The translations under genes and the position numbers were made by a program. Shown piece after piece: positions 1 to 8,147 of a DNA stretch of 64,000 nucleotides; the first letter of the stretch is position 1; each line of letters begins with the position of its first letter. The notes under the pieces are model-generated. The model did not search any database. It saw nothing but the letters and a program-made list of their open reading frames with translations, and was not told the origin of the DNA. The stretch comes from DASYLJ01 sp964404165 (GTDB lineage: Bacteria > Desulfobacterota > Binatia > DP-6), in contig CAYOIZ010000003.1 of NCBI GenBank assembly GCA_964404165.1, positions 158,060 to 222,059 on the forward strand, given 5' to 3'.

Positions 1-1067
1 CCTGGGCGGAGACCGTCACGCCCGACCTGTCGCGCAACACCATCTTCATGTTCCTCTCGGACAACGGCTGGCACCTCCCCGACTCGAAGCACTCCTTCAC
101 CGAGAACGGGACGCGCACGCGCATGATCGTGTTCGATCCACGGACGTTGCCACGAGTGCCGTCGTGGAACCCCCAGGCCGAGGTCACGCCGCCGCCACAG
201 GAGAGCCCGGCACTGGCGCATTCGGTGGACATCTTCGCGACCACCGTCGGCTTCGCACTCGACTCGCCCGGGCCCGAGCCCTGTCCGCAGGCCGCGGACG
301 GGAGCGGCCGGTGTGACGGACGCGACCTCCGCGCCCATCTCGTCACCGCGCCCGGAGGCCCGGCCGCACCCGAGACGCTGCGCCACGCGATGTGCGGGCA
401 TCAGACCCAACGCACGACGTCGCCGACGAAGAACCGCTACCTCATCACCCGCCCCGGCAGCGTCGGACGCTGCACCGATCTCGGCGCCGCAGCGTGTACC
501 GCCGACGCCACCTGTGGCGCCAACGGCTTCTGTCTGGGCGGCCACTGCGCACCGCGCGCGGAGCCGGCCTGCACGACGAGCAGCACCTGCCCGTCCGGCG
601 CCGTCTGTCTGGCTGGCCAGTGCCGCGCGGCGCCCGCCTGCCTCGAGGATGGCGATTGCGCGTCGCTCTTCCCGGGACGCAACACGGCCTGCGTGGCGAA
701 GGATCGGAAGTGGTGCCGCAATTCGCCGGGGACGGCGTGCTCGGCGCACGCCGACTGTCCCCCCTGTGCACCGGGCGAGCCCGCGTGCTCGCGGCTCTGC
801 GAAGCACGCCAGCTGAAGTTCTACGTCATCGCGGGCGCCAGGGACCTCCAGATGACCGACCTCTTCCTCGACCCCGACGAGAACGGGCTGCACAAGGGCG
901 ATCGGCGCTCGCTGACGTACGAGCTGTCGCGCCTCACGGGCCCGTATGGCTCGGCGATGCGACGCGCCAACTGCTGCATGGACGACTGGTGGCCGGAGGC
1001 CGGCAACCTCGGCACGGCCTGCACGGCCGGCTACGCCTGCCCGGCCGACCTGACCTGCAACCAGTAG
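1..1067 (+). CDS. Secreted sulfatase with Cys-rich C-terminus (3' part)
   Basis: This is the 3' end of an alkaline-phosphatase-superfamily sulfatase; the 5' end lies outside the window. The frame is open from base 3, so the ATG at 48 is internal. The sequence aligns along its length with the second sulfatase at 33236-35515: both have the late metal-site block FLSDNGWHLP / HMADNGWHLP, the S-P-A-x-A-H-S-x-D-I segment and the C-D-G-R-D-L-R-A-H-L segment. After the catalytic part come several short cysteine repeats of the form C-x-S-x(n)-C-x-G-x-x-C-L-x-G-x-C, expected to form disulfides outside the cytoplasm, and a WWPE tail. The substrate cannot be told. It converges on the MFS gene, which ends one base away. 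Confidence 0.85.
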   Translation, partial: WAETVTPDLSRNTIFMFLSDNGWHLPDSKHSFTENGTRTRMIVFDPRTLPRVPSWNPQAEVTPPPQESPALAHSVDIFATTVGFALDSPGPEPCPQAADGSGRCDGRDLRAHLVTAPGGPAAPETLRHAMCGHQTQRTTSPTKNRYLITRPGSVGRCTDLGAAACTADATCGANGFCLGGHCAPRAEPACTTSSTCPSGAVCLAGQCRAAPACLEDGDCASLFPGRNTACVAKDRKWCRNSPGTACSAHADCPPCAPGEPACSRLCEARQLKFYVIAGARDLQMTDLFLDPDENGLHKGDRRSLTYELSRLTGPYGSAMRRANCCMDDWWPEAGNLGTACTAGYACPADLTCNQ

Positions 1068-1068
1068 C

Positions 1069-2469
1069 TCAGCCGCCCTGCGGGGCGGGCTGCGGTGCGG
1101 CGAGCGGTGCCAGCACGGGCCGCCGTCGCATCAGCACGAGCACCGGAATCAGGATGGCGGCGGTGAGCTCGAGCCAGAACAGCTCGAGGAACGCCAGCTC
1201 GTTGGCGGACGCCGCCGGCGTCCCCGTGGCGAGGAGACGTTCGGTGCGCACCTGCAGATACGCGTCGAGTCCCGCCACGCCGAGCGCGTAGCCGAGCTGC
1301 TGGCTCAGCACGAACAGGCCCGACGCCGCCCCCACCTGCTCCGGCGCGAGCGACCGGAACGCCATCGTCGCGAGCACGGCCGTCAGGATGCCGAAGCCGA
1401 CGCTGCTCACCACCGCCGGCCAGATGGCCCCGAGCGGGGTCAGCCCCGGCGTGTAGAGGGTGAAGCCGAGCTTGCCCACGCCGAGCAGGAGCAGACCGGT
1501 GGCGAAGACCACGAACGGTCGCGTCCGGCCGAGCGCGGGGCCGGCGATCATCAGGCCGGCCATCAGCCCGACGCTTCCGAACGCACCACGCACGCCGAGG
1601 AAGGTGGCGTCGAAGCCGAGGACGCTGCCCAGCATCGCCGGCTGGAAGAACGCGGTCGAGAACGCCCCGATGCCGAAACACAGGACGGCCACCGTGGCGA
1701 GATCGCGACTCGCGAACGGACGCAGGTCGACGATGGGCCGCGGCGTCCGCCGCGCGTGCCGCGCGAAGACGCAGAGGCCGATGAGGGCGACCACCGGCAG
1801 CACGAACACGCTCGGCGTCTTGTGCCAGTCGACGTTGTCTCCGATGTTGAGGAACACGCCGAGCGCCAGGATGCCGGTGCCGAACGTCGCGAGCCCCCAC
1901 CAGTCGACGGCGACGGCGCGCGGCGAGCCCACCGGTGCTTCGCGGCGCACGAGCGGCAGCGTCACGATGCCGATCACGATGGCCGGCGCGAAGATCCACG
2001 GCCAGGAGAAGCGCGTGCAGAGCCAGCCGCCGAGCAGCGCGCCGATCAACGCGCCCGCGGTGCCGCCCGCACCCCAGATCGCCATGCCCGTTCCACGTCG
2101 CGACCCCGTGAAGCGCGCGACGACGAGCGTCTGCGTCGCCGGCAGGAGGGGCGCCGCGAACAGGCCCAGCACGAAGAGCAGCCCGACGAGCGGCAGCAGC
2201 CCGCGCGCCATCGCCGCCAGGCCCGAGGCCACGATCGTGCCGGCGATGCAGGCGACCAGCAGCCGTCGCGGCCCGAAGCGCTCCATCAGGAACGCCGTCA
2301 GCGGCGTCGTGCACACGGTCGCGATCAGGTACGCGTCCGCGAGCCACATCACTTCCGCCGGCGACACGCCGAGCGCCACGCCGATGGCCGGCAGGGTCAC
2401 GCCGACGGCCGCGATGTTCAGCGTCGTCAGCATGTTCACGAGCAGGATCAGTCCGACGGCAGGTCCCAT
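1069..2469 (-). CDS. MFS transporter, DHA2 (EmrB/QacA-like) drug exporter
   Basis: Proton-driven inner-membrane exporter of 466 residues. The N-terminus MGPAVGLILLVNMLTTLN runs straight into the first membrane helix. The family motif A-like loop W-L-A-D-A-Y-L-x-x-T-V is followed by the basic loop M-E-R-F-G-P-R-R. About 14 hydrophobic segments are present, as expected for DHA2 rather than 12-helix DHA1 proteins. The start at 2469 overlaps the 3' end of the upstream cytochrome gene by 22 bp, so the two are probably translated from one message. The open frame continues upstream, but that extension has no transporter features and is the antisense-like shadow of the cytochrome gene. The substrate is unknown. 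Confidence 0.8.
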   Translation of the reverse strand: MGPAVGLILLVNMLTTLNIAAVGVTLPAIGVALGVSPAEVMWLADAYLIATVCTTPLTAFLMERFGPRRLLVACIAGTIVASGLAAMARGLLPLVGLLFVLGLFAAPLLPATQTLVVARFTGSRRGTGMAIWGAGGTAGALIGALLGGWLCTRFSWPWIFAPAIVIGIVTLPLVRREAPVGSPRAVAVDWWGLATFGTGILALGVFLNIGDNVDWHKTPSVFVLPVVALIGLCVFARHARRTPRPIVDLRPFASRDLATVAVLCFGIGAFSTAFFQPAMLGSVLGFDATFLGVRGAFGSVGLMAGLMIAGPALGRTRPFVVFATGLLLLGVGKLGFTLYTPGLTPLGAIWPAVVSSVGFGILTAVLATMAFRSLAPEQVGAASGLFVLSQQLGYALGVAGLDAYLQVRTERLLATGTPAASANELAFLELFWLELTAAILIPVLVLMRRRPVLAPLAAPQPAPQGG

Positions 2470-5006
2470 CGATTCCACCGGTTGCGGCCGCGGCCGCGGC
2501 GCTCGCGCGCATCGCTGGCGACCCGGAGCGTCCAACCCTCGGTCGGTTCGCCGTCGAGATCGAGGCGGCTCGCGATGTAGAAGAGGCGCTGCGTCTCCGG
2601 CCCCTGCGCCGTGACGAAGCGGTCGCGCAGGTAGTACGGCGGGATGGCCTGGTAGTGGACGACCGCGCGGACGCGCGCGGCACGACGGACGAAGCGCAGC
2701 GGGATCTGGTAGAGCACGTCGTCGGTGCCGCTGCCGTCGAAAAACGACGGGTCGCTGGTGCCGACCGGCTTGGTCTCCTCGGCGAACTGCTTCGTCACGG
2801 ACCAGCCCATCGGTTCGAGACGGTTGTCCTTCACCTGCTGCTTCAGGGCGAGGAAGCTGGTGGTGAGATTGCCCTGGTCGTCGAGGTGACGATCCTCGAA
2901 GATCTGCACCTGGTTCTCGTCGGTGATGACGTCGTGATGCGGCTCCCACTCGGTGCGGCTGAACTCGGTCGGGAGCGGATTGCCGTCGCGGTCGACGATG
3001 ACGCCGAGCGGATTCGTCCGCCCCGAGCCCCACAGCACGCGGCCGCGACGATCCTCCACCACCACCTCGACGAAGGCGCGCCGGAAGCCGACGCCCGACG
3101 GGAAGCGATGCCCGGCCTTGTTCGTCACCCGGACCGCCACCTCGAGGTGCGCGGGCGTCCTGCCGCTGCGGCGCACGCGACGGAGCGAGCGCAGCTCCAC
3201 CGTCGCGGTCTCCTGCGTGGCGATGCGCGCGGCCTGATCCTGCGCCAGCAGCAGGCTCATCGCGGGGTTCTCGCTGGTGGCGATGTTGCCGTCGACCGGC
3301 GTCACGCCGAGCAGGTCCGAGAACTGCTGGAACATCTCCATGACGAAGAGGTTGATGCCCACCAGCAGGTGGCGCGCGTAGCCGTCACGCACCGGCAGCG
3401 TGACCTCGGCGTCGGGCGCGGCGTGCTCGAAGTACGGGTAGCGGTCGTCCTGGATGTTCGCGATGCGAAACGCGAGCGGCTGCGCGGGGTCGTCGAAGTG
3501 CCCGGGCATGTGGCAGTCCTGGCAACTCTTGAAGGTGCCGGGCTCGGAGAAGACGCTGTTCACCCACTCGAGGTAGGTGGTCTGCTCGTGCGCCGTCGGC
3601 GCCGACGCCATCTGCGCCGGCGTGTAGGGCTGGCCGACGTCGAGGATCGGCGTGAACACGGTGTGACACGAGCCGCACAGCGCCGAGTCGCCCATCTGGG
3701 TGCCGAGCGTCGGGGTCACACCCACCGCCTGCTGCATCGCGTACGGCAGCGGGTCGTCGTACTGGCCGTAGAGCTCGTCGGCCGGACCGAGGAGGAACTG
3801 GCCGGTGAACGTCGACGGATCGCCGAGCCCCTCGGCGGCGACGTGATGGCACGACGCGCACGACACGCCGTCGCGCGCGAGCGCGGCATAGGGCGCCATG
3901 GGATCGTCGCCGGTGGCGTAGGTGGCGGCGAGCGACATCAGACCGGTGCCGCCGGTGTCGAGCGCCAGCTGCCGCTTCCCCATGACGCCGTGGCAGGTCA
4001 TGCAGAAGTTGTCGATCGAGTCGCCGAGCTCGGGGTGCAGCGCGCGCTCCGATTCGAGCTGGGCGCGGAACACCGGGTCGCGTCCGGCGAGCCCCATGAG
4101 CGACGCGCTCCACTCGCCGTAGGGCGACAGGTTCAGGTTCTGGCCGTCCACCTGGTGCATCATGTTCGGGTAGAGGCCGTGCAGCAGCGAGTCGGCGTCG
4201 TGGCAGCCGCCGCAGACGTCGGAGGTGACGAACGGCTTCCGCTCCGCACCCGGCACCGGCACGACGTGATCGTTGCTCTGGGACGGCAGCGGCAGCGCCG
4301 TCGCCGGCGGCACGATCTCGGAGAAGAGCGCCACGAACGACGGATCGGGCACCGGCAGCGGATCCGGCAGGTTCACCGGGACGTAGGGCGGCACGTGCGG
4401 TCCCGGCGGCGGCATGGCGCCGTTCGGGCCGGTGTCGATGTCGCCGTACGTGACGATCGGGCCCGTGACGTTCGAGATGCTCGCGAACAGGAGGTGCTCG
4501 TTGTCGGCGGCGGCGTGGCACGCCACGCAGTACGGCAGGAACGTCTCACCCGAGTCGTAGGACGGATCGTGCGCGTCCACGTAGGCCCAGTACCAGCCGT
4601 CGCGCGACGCGCTGCCGTCGCGGAGCATGATCGTCCAGCCTCCGAGCGCGGTCGGATCGGTGGAGCCGGGACCGTCGTACTGCTCCTTCACGACGACGGT
4701 GCCGTCGGGGAACGACTGGCCGGGCGGGCGCCCGTCCATCAGCCACTGGAAGACGTCGGGCGGATAGTGCACGCGGACGTCGCCGTGCACCGAGAAGTAC
4801 GTGCCGTCGACGATGGGGCCGGTGGCGCGGACGCGCAGATCGGCCATCCAGCCCGCTTCCTCGTAGCAGCGGCTCTCGAGGAACGGCCGCAGGGCCTCGG
4901 TCGAGGGCGCGAGCGGCGTGGCGCAGTCGTAGGCGTTCGCCCCGACCACCGGCGCACTCACGAGCAGCAGCCAGGTCAGGATTCCGACACTCCGGGTGGT
5001 AGGCAT
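2448..5006 (-). CDS. Periplasmic hexaheme cytochrome c
   Basis: Exported multiheme electron carrier of 852 residues. The start at 5006 gives a clean signal peptide (MPTTRSVGILTWLLLVSAPV, cleavage near A-N-A). Six CxxCH heme sites lie at about residues 160 (CVACH), 265 (CGGCH), 335 (CMTCH), 383 (CASCH), 444 (CGSCH) and 495 (CQDCH). The last third has no hemes and is beta-rich, as in cytochrome c554/NapC-like decaheme-fold proteins with an added beta domain. The spacing suggests octaheme-nitrite-reductase or hydroxylamine-oxidoreductase-like packing, but no catalytic CxxCK or tyrosine crosslink motif is visible, so an electron-transfer role is the safe call. It follows DUF2752 and DUF4234 genes and overlaps the MFS gene. 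Confidence 0.85.
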   Translation of the reverse strand: MPTTRSVGILTWLLLVSAPVVGANAYDCATPLAPSTEALRPFLESRCYEEAGWMADLRVRATGPIVDGTYFSVHGDVRVHYPPDVFQWLMDGRPPGQSFPDGTVVVKEQYDGPGSTDPTALGGWTIMLRDGSASRDGWYWAYVDAHDPSYDSGETFLPYCVACHAAADNEHLLFASISNVTGPIVTYGDIDTGPNGAMPPPGPHVPPYVPVNLPDPLPVPDPSFVALFSEIVPPATALPLPSQSNDHVVPVPGAERKPFVTSDVCGGCHDADSLLHGLYPNMMHQVDGQNLNLSPYGEWSASLMGLAGRDPVFRAQLESERALHPELGDSIDNFCMTCHGVMGKRQLALDTGGTGLMSLAATYATGDDPMAPYAALARDGVSCASCHHVAAEGLGDPSTFTGQFLLGPADELYGQYDDPLPYAMQQAVGVTPTLGTQMGDSALCGSCHTVFTPILDVGQPYTPAQMASAPTAHEQTTYLEWVNSVFSEPGTFKSCQDCHMPGHFDDPAQPLAFRIANIQDDRYPYFEHAAPDAEVTLPVRDGYARHLLVGINLFVMEMFQQFSDLLGVTPVDGNIATSENPAMSLLLAQDQAARIATQETATVELRSLRRVRRSGRTPAHLEVAVRVTNKAGHRFPSGVGFRRAFVEVVVEDRRGRVLWGSGRTNPLGVIVDRDGNPLPTEFSRTEWEPHHDVITDENQVQIFEDRHLDDQGNLTTSFLALKQQVKDNRLEPMGWSVTKQFAEETKPVGTSDPSFFDGSGTDDVLYQIPLRFVRRAARVRAVVHYQAIPPYYLRDRFVTAQGPETQRLFYIASRLDLDGEPTEGWTLRVASDARERRGRGRNRWNRWDLPSD

Positions 5007-5049
5007 CCCGGAGCATGTATCGGTCGACCCGGCGCCGACCTTGATGCGG

Positions 5050-5415
5050 TCAGACGAAGGTGCGCAGAGCCCACCATCCGAGCAGCGCCACCACGGCACC
5101 GATGCGGACGGTGTCGGAACGTACCGGCCGGACAGCGGCGGGCAGGAACGCCGCGCCCACCGCCCACAGCGCCACCGGCAGACCGAAGGGATGCTGGCGC
5201 AGCGACGCGCCGACGTGGCCCTCCGCCAGCAGGGCCAGCGATCGCGTCATGCCGCAGCCGGGGCAGTCGTGGCCGGTGAGCGCATGCACGGGACAGAGCG
5301 CGGGCAGCCGCGGCAGCACGGCGGCGACGTCCCACGCCCCGAGCGCGTGGCCGGCGGCGGCGACGCCGAAGACGGCCACGCCGGCGCGGAGCAGGCTACG
5401 CGTCGAACCAGGCAT
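5050..5415 (-). CDS. DUF2752 family small membrane protein
   Basis: 121 residues starting M-P-G-S-T-R-S. The central signature C-P-x(5)-T-G-x-D-C-P-G-C-G-M-T-R, with three clustered cysteines followed by T-R, is that of DUF2752. Two to three hydrophobic segments flank it (residues about 7-30, 75-95 and 103-118). Members are membrane proteins of unknown function; the cysteines suggest metal or redox chemistry, but this is inference. The start overlaps the end of the DUF4234 gene by 20 bp, so the pair is translationally linked. It precedes the hexaheme cytochrome gene by 43 bp. Confidence 0.8.
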   Translation of the reverse strand: MPGSTRSLLRAGVAVFGVAAAGHALGAWDVAAVLPRLPALCPVHALTGHDCPGCGMTRSLALLAEGHVGASLRQHPFGLPVALWAVGAAFLPAAVRPVRSDTVRIGAVVALLGWWALRTFV

Positions 5416-5776
5416 TGATCTCGCTCTGCTGGATGGCGTCGGCAACGAGCACGAGGCCGAACACCGAGAGCAGGAGGCTGATCAGCGCCAGGTTCTCGTT
5501 CGGCGGCCGCCCGACGCGCGTGTTCACCTCGGTGATGACGAGGCCCATCCGGTACTGCGTGTACACGTGGTAGATGCCGCACGTGATCAGCGTCAGGAGG
5601 AACCACGTCCAGAAGCGGAACTCCTCCTTGCCGATGAAGGCGTTGAGCGCCCGGAACTGCCGCGCCTGCCAGAAGAGGTTGTAGATGCCGCAGGTGACGA
5701 TCGACAGGATGATGTCCGTGGGGATGCTGCTGGCCGCATCCTCACGCGCGATCGGGTACGTCCGTGTGTCCGCCAT
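5396..5776 (-). CDS. DUF4234 family membrane protein
   Basis: 126 residues with the DUF4234 pattern: a helix beginning S-I-V-T-C-G-I-Y-N-L-F-W, a second repeat L-I-T-C-G-I-Y-H-V-Y-T-Q-Y, and a final hydrophobic helix (A-L-I-S-L-L-L-S-V-F-G-L-V-L-V). The duplicated T-C-G-I-Y motif is typical. The function of the family is unknown. It lies 39 bp downstream of the ferredoxin gene and overlaps DUF2752, so it probably belongs to a leftward operon of ferredoxin, DUF4234, DUF2752, hexaheme cytochrome and MFS exporter. Confidence 0.8.
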   Translation of the reverse strand: MADTRTYPIAREDAASSIPTDIILSIVTCGIYNLFWQARQFRALNAFIGKEEFRFWTWFLLTLITCGIYHVYTQYRMGLVITEVNTRVGRPPNENLALISLLLSVFGLVLVADAIQQSEINAWFDA

Positions 5777-5815
5777 CCGGCTTTCTAACCCAGATGACGA
5801 CGGCGTCCAAATCGT

Positions 5816-6007
5816 TCAGTCGCGCAGCGACAGGGCCTGACGGGGGCAGCGGCGCACCGCCAGCTCCACCTTCGGGCGCTGCGCGTCGTCGATGGACTCG
5901 ACCAGCACGCGCGCGAGGTCGTCGTCCCCGACGACGAACACCTCGGGGGCGACGTTCATGCACACGGCGTTGCCTTCGCAGAGAGCGGTATCGACGACGA
6001 CTCGCAT
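5816..6007 (-). CDS. [3Fe-4S]-type ferredoxin, probable P450 redox partner
   Basis: Small 63-residue ferredoxin starting MRVVVDTALCEGNAVCMN. The cysteines follow the single-cluster pattern C10-x5-C16-(about 37)-C-P, as in the short ferredoxins encoded beside bacterial class I P450s; the replaced second cysteine of the usual four indicates a [3Fe-4S] cluster. It is divergent from the P450 gene, with only 88 bp between the start codons. This supports the role of passing electrons from an NAD(P)H-ferredoxin reductase (not in the window) to the P450. The frame is open further upstream, but that extension is arginine-rich and non-conserved, so the start at 6007 was chosen. Confidence 0.85.
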   Translation of the reverse strand: MRVVVDTALCEGNAVCMNVAPEVFVVGDDDLARVLVESIDDAQRPKVELAVRRCPRQALSLRD

Positions 6008-6036
6008 GGCCTCATCTGCAGCGAGCGACGGCCGCC

Positions 6037-6063
6037 CGTCAAGCCGAGCGCGTCGGCTTGACA
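6037..6063. promoter_or_regulatory. Divergent promoter region with inverted repeat
   Basis: An exact inverted repeat, CAAGCCGA-5 nt-TCGGCTTG, occupies 6040-6060 between the ferredoxin and P450 genes. The right arm runs into TTGACA (6058-6063), a perfect -35 box for P450; the left arm on the other strand reads TTGACG (6042-6037), a -35 for ferredoxin. The -10 boxes are weak (TATGGC near 6082 for P450). A regulator bound to the symmetric site would cover both -35 elements. That is inference; the regulator is not identified. Confidence 0.5.
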
Positions 6064-6095
6064 GCCCGAAGCGGCGCACCCTATGGCCACGGGCG

Positions 6096-7283
6096 ATGGC
6101 CGACGCCCCGCCGCCCATGAACTTTCTCGACGTCGACTTCTACATCTCCGACCCGTACGACGCGTACGCCTGGCTCCGGCACCACGCCCCGGTGTGGTGG
6201 GACCCGGCCAACGGCTTCTGGGTGGTGACGCGCCACGAGGACGTCGCCTTCATCTCGACCCACTCCGACCTGTTCTGCTCGAGCCAGGGCTACCGGCCGA
6301 ACGTCGGTCCCGACCCGTCGCTGATCTCGCTCGACCCCCCGCGCCACACGGCGCTGCGTCGCCTCATCAACAAGGGGTTCACGCCGCGCATGGTGTCGCA
6401 GCTCGAGCCGCACGTGCGCGACATCGTACGCCGCACGCTCGACGGCGTCGGCCCGCAGGGCGCCTGCGACTTCGTGGAAGACATCGCCATGCCGCTGCCG
6501 ATGCTCGTCATCGCCGAGCTGCTGGGCTACCCGCAGGAGGACTGGCAGCGCCTGCAGCACTGGTCCGACGAGATGAACATCGGCGACGCCAGCCACCCGC
6601 TCGACAAGGTGATCGAGGCGTACCAGGCGTTCTGCGCCTACCACGAGCCGATCGCGGCGGCGAAGGCCGAGCGGCCCGGCGACGACCTGCTCTCGAAGCT
6701 GATCCATGGCGAGATGGCGGGCGAGAAGCTCGACGCCGACGACGTGCTGCGCACGGCGCTGCTGCTGCTCGTCGGCGGCAACGAGACGACGCGCAACACC
6801 GTCGCCGGCGCGATGCTGGCGCTGATGCAGCACCCCGAGCAGCGCGACCGCCTGGTCGCCGACCCGGACGGTCTGCCGGTGGCCATCGAGGAGTTCCTGC
6901 GCTGGGTGACGCCCATCATGAACTTCCGCCGCACGGCGACGCGCGACCTCGAGCTGCGCGGCACCGCCATCCACGAGGGCGACCAGGTGGTGATGATCCA
7001 CGGCTCGGCCAACCGTGACGAGGCCGTGTTCGCCGACGCCGACCGGTTCGACGTCGGCCGCGACCCGAACCCGCACCTCGCGTTCGGCGTCGGCACGCAC
7101 TTCTGCCTCGGCGCCAACCTGGCCCGCCTCGAGATCCGCGTCATGTTCGAGGAGCTGCTGCGCCGCTTCCCCGACATGCGACTCGCCCCCGGCGGCGAGG
7201 TCCGTCGCTACCCGTCCACGTTCATCCGCGGCTGGTCGTCGATGCCCGTGGAGTTCACGCCCGAGAGGAGCACCAATGGCTGA
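6096..7283 (+). CDS. Cytochrome P450 monooxygenase
   Basis: 395-residue soluble bacterial P450. Visible motifs are the I-helix oxygen-binding G-G-N-E-T-T (about 227-232), the K-helix E-E-F-L-R-W (ExxR), and the heme loop F-G-V-G-T-H-F-C-L-G with the proximal thiolate Cys near residue 337. The I-helix acid/threonine pair is intact, so it should be an active hydroxylase. Wording such as P-I-M-N-F-R-R-T-A-T-R-D and H-G-S-A-N-R-D resembles the CYP125/CYP142/linalool-hydroxylase group acting on steroid or terpenoid side chains; the substrate itself cannot be read. The start at 6096 was chosen; ATG at 6117 is also possible. The 3' end overlaps the SDR gene by 8 bp, so both may act in one degradation pathway. 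Confidence 0.93.
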   Translation: MADAPPPMNFLDVDFYISDPYDAYAWLRHHAPVWWDPANGFWVVTRHEDVAFISTHSDLFCSSQGYRPNVGPDPSLISLDPPRHTALRRLINKGFTPRMVSQLEPHVRDIVRRTLDGVGPQGACDFVEDIAMPLPMLVIAELLGYPQEDWQRLQHWSDEMNIGDASHPLDKVIEAYQAFCAYHEPIAAAKAERPGDDLLSKLIHGEMAGEKLDADDVLRTALLLLVGGNETTRNTVAGAMLALMQHPEQRDRLVADPDGLPVAIEEFLRWVTPIMNFRRTATRDLELRGTAIHEGDQVVMIHGSANRDEAVFADADRFDVGRDPNPHLAFGVGTHFCLGANLARLEIRVMFEELLRRFPDMRLAPGGEVRRYPSTFIRGWSSMPVEFTPERSTNG

Positions 7284-8055
7284 TCTGACGGGCCGTGTGG
7301 CCCTGGTGACCGGTGGCGGCAGCGGCATCGGCTTCGGCTGCGCGCGCGCGATGGCCGACGCGGGCGCCCGCGTCGCCCTCATGGGCCGCGACCCGCAGCG
7401 GCTCGAGCATGCGGTCACGCTGCTCGGCGCCGAGCGCGCCATCGCCGTCCCCGGCGACGTCGCCATCGAGGACGACGTCGCGCACGCGGTCGGCCATACC
7501 GTCGAGCGACTCGGCCGTCTCGACATCGGCGTCAACGCGGCCGGCACCGGCTCGCTGGCCCCCGTCCACGAGCACAGCGCCGAGGAGTGGACACGCGTCA
7601 TGCGCATCAACCTCGACGGCGCCTTCTTCTCGGTGAAGCACCAGGCCGCCGCCATGATCGCCGCCGGCCACGGCGGCGCCATCGTCAACATCTCCTCGAT
7701 CGCCGGCATCCTCACGCACCGCCTGATGAGCGCCTACTGCGTCTCCAAGGCCGGCCTCGAGATGCTCACCAAGTGCGCCGCCGACGAGCTCGGCGAGCAC
7801 CGCGTGCGCGTCAACGCGATCCGCCCGGGGTTGGTCCCGACGGATCTCGCAACGCCGCTCACGAGCAGCCCGAAGGTCGTCGAGAACTACAAGTCGCTGA
7901 TGCCGATCCAGCGCCTCGGCACGGTCGAAGACATCGCCGCCGCCGCCCTGTTCCTGGTGAGCGACGACGCCGGCTGGGTGACCGGCCAGGTCCTGTCGGT
8001 CGACGGCGGCCACACGCTCCGCGCGGGTCCGGACGTCACACTGATGTTCAGCTAA
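7276..8055 (+). CDS. SDR family NAD(P)-dependent oxidoreductase
   Basis: 259-residue classical short-chain dehydrogenase. It has the cofactor-binding T-G-G-G-S-G-I-G near the N-terminus, the N-A-A-G strand motif, and the catalytic Ser (I-S-S-I-A-G) with Y-C-V-S-K. The C-terminal V-T-G-Q-V-L-S-V-D-G-G-H is also typical of the FabG-like group. ATG at 7276 overlaps the P450 stop and is preceded by GAGAGGAG at good spacing. Coupled translation with the P450 suggests that it oxidises the alcohol made by the P450; that is inference. Confidence 0.9.
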   Translation: MADLTGRVALVTGGGSGIGFGCARAMADAGARVALMGRDPQRLEHAVTLLGAERAIAVPGDVAIEDDVAHAVGHTVERLGRLDIGVNAAGTGSLAPVHEHSAEEWTRVMRINLDGAFFSVKHQAAAMIAAGHGGAIVNISSIAGILTHRLMSAYCVSKAGLEMLTKCAADELGEHRVRVNAIRPGLVPTDLATPLTSSPKVVENYKSLMPIQRLGTVEDIAAAALFLVSDDAGWVTGQVLSVDGGHTLRAGPDVTLMFS

Positions 8056-8110
8056 CCCCTCTCGACGGAGGGGACCGCAGCCGCGCCCCGCCTCCGCCCG
8101 CCGCCGCTGC

Positions 8111-8146
8111 TTGACCCGAGTGAAACATCTGTTTTAAACGTCCGTT
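8111..8146 (+). promoter_or_regulatory. Promoter and palindromic operator of the TetR/efflux operon
   Basis: TTGACC (8111-8116) is a -35-like box, with TTAAAC (8134-8139) about 17 nt further. Overlapping the -10 are two perfect short palindromes: AAACA-TC-TGTTT (8123-8134) and AACG-TC-CGTT (8137-8146), plus GTTT-T-AAAC between them (8131-8139). This is what an autoregulated TetR operator looks like. A near-identical palindrome lies upstream of chrB (25167-25180). Confidence 0.55.
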
Positions 8147-8147
8147 C

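Noticed and set aside
48..1067. ATG 48 as the start of a complete gene.
   Set aside because: Homology to the other sulfatase continues upstream to the window edge.
2655..5279. An 874-codon open frame opposite the hexaheme cytochrome.
   Set aside because: No domain or signal peptide; the cytochrome strand has six heme motifs.
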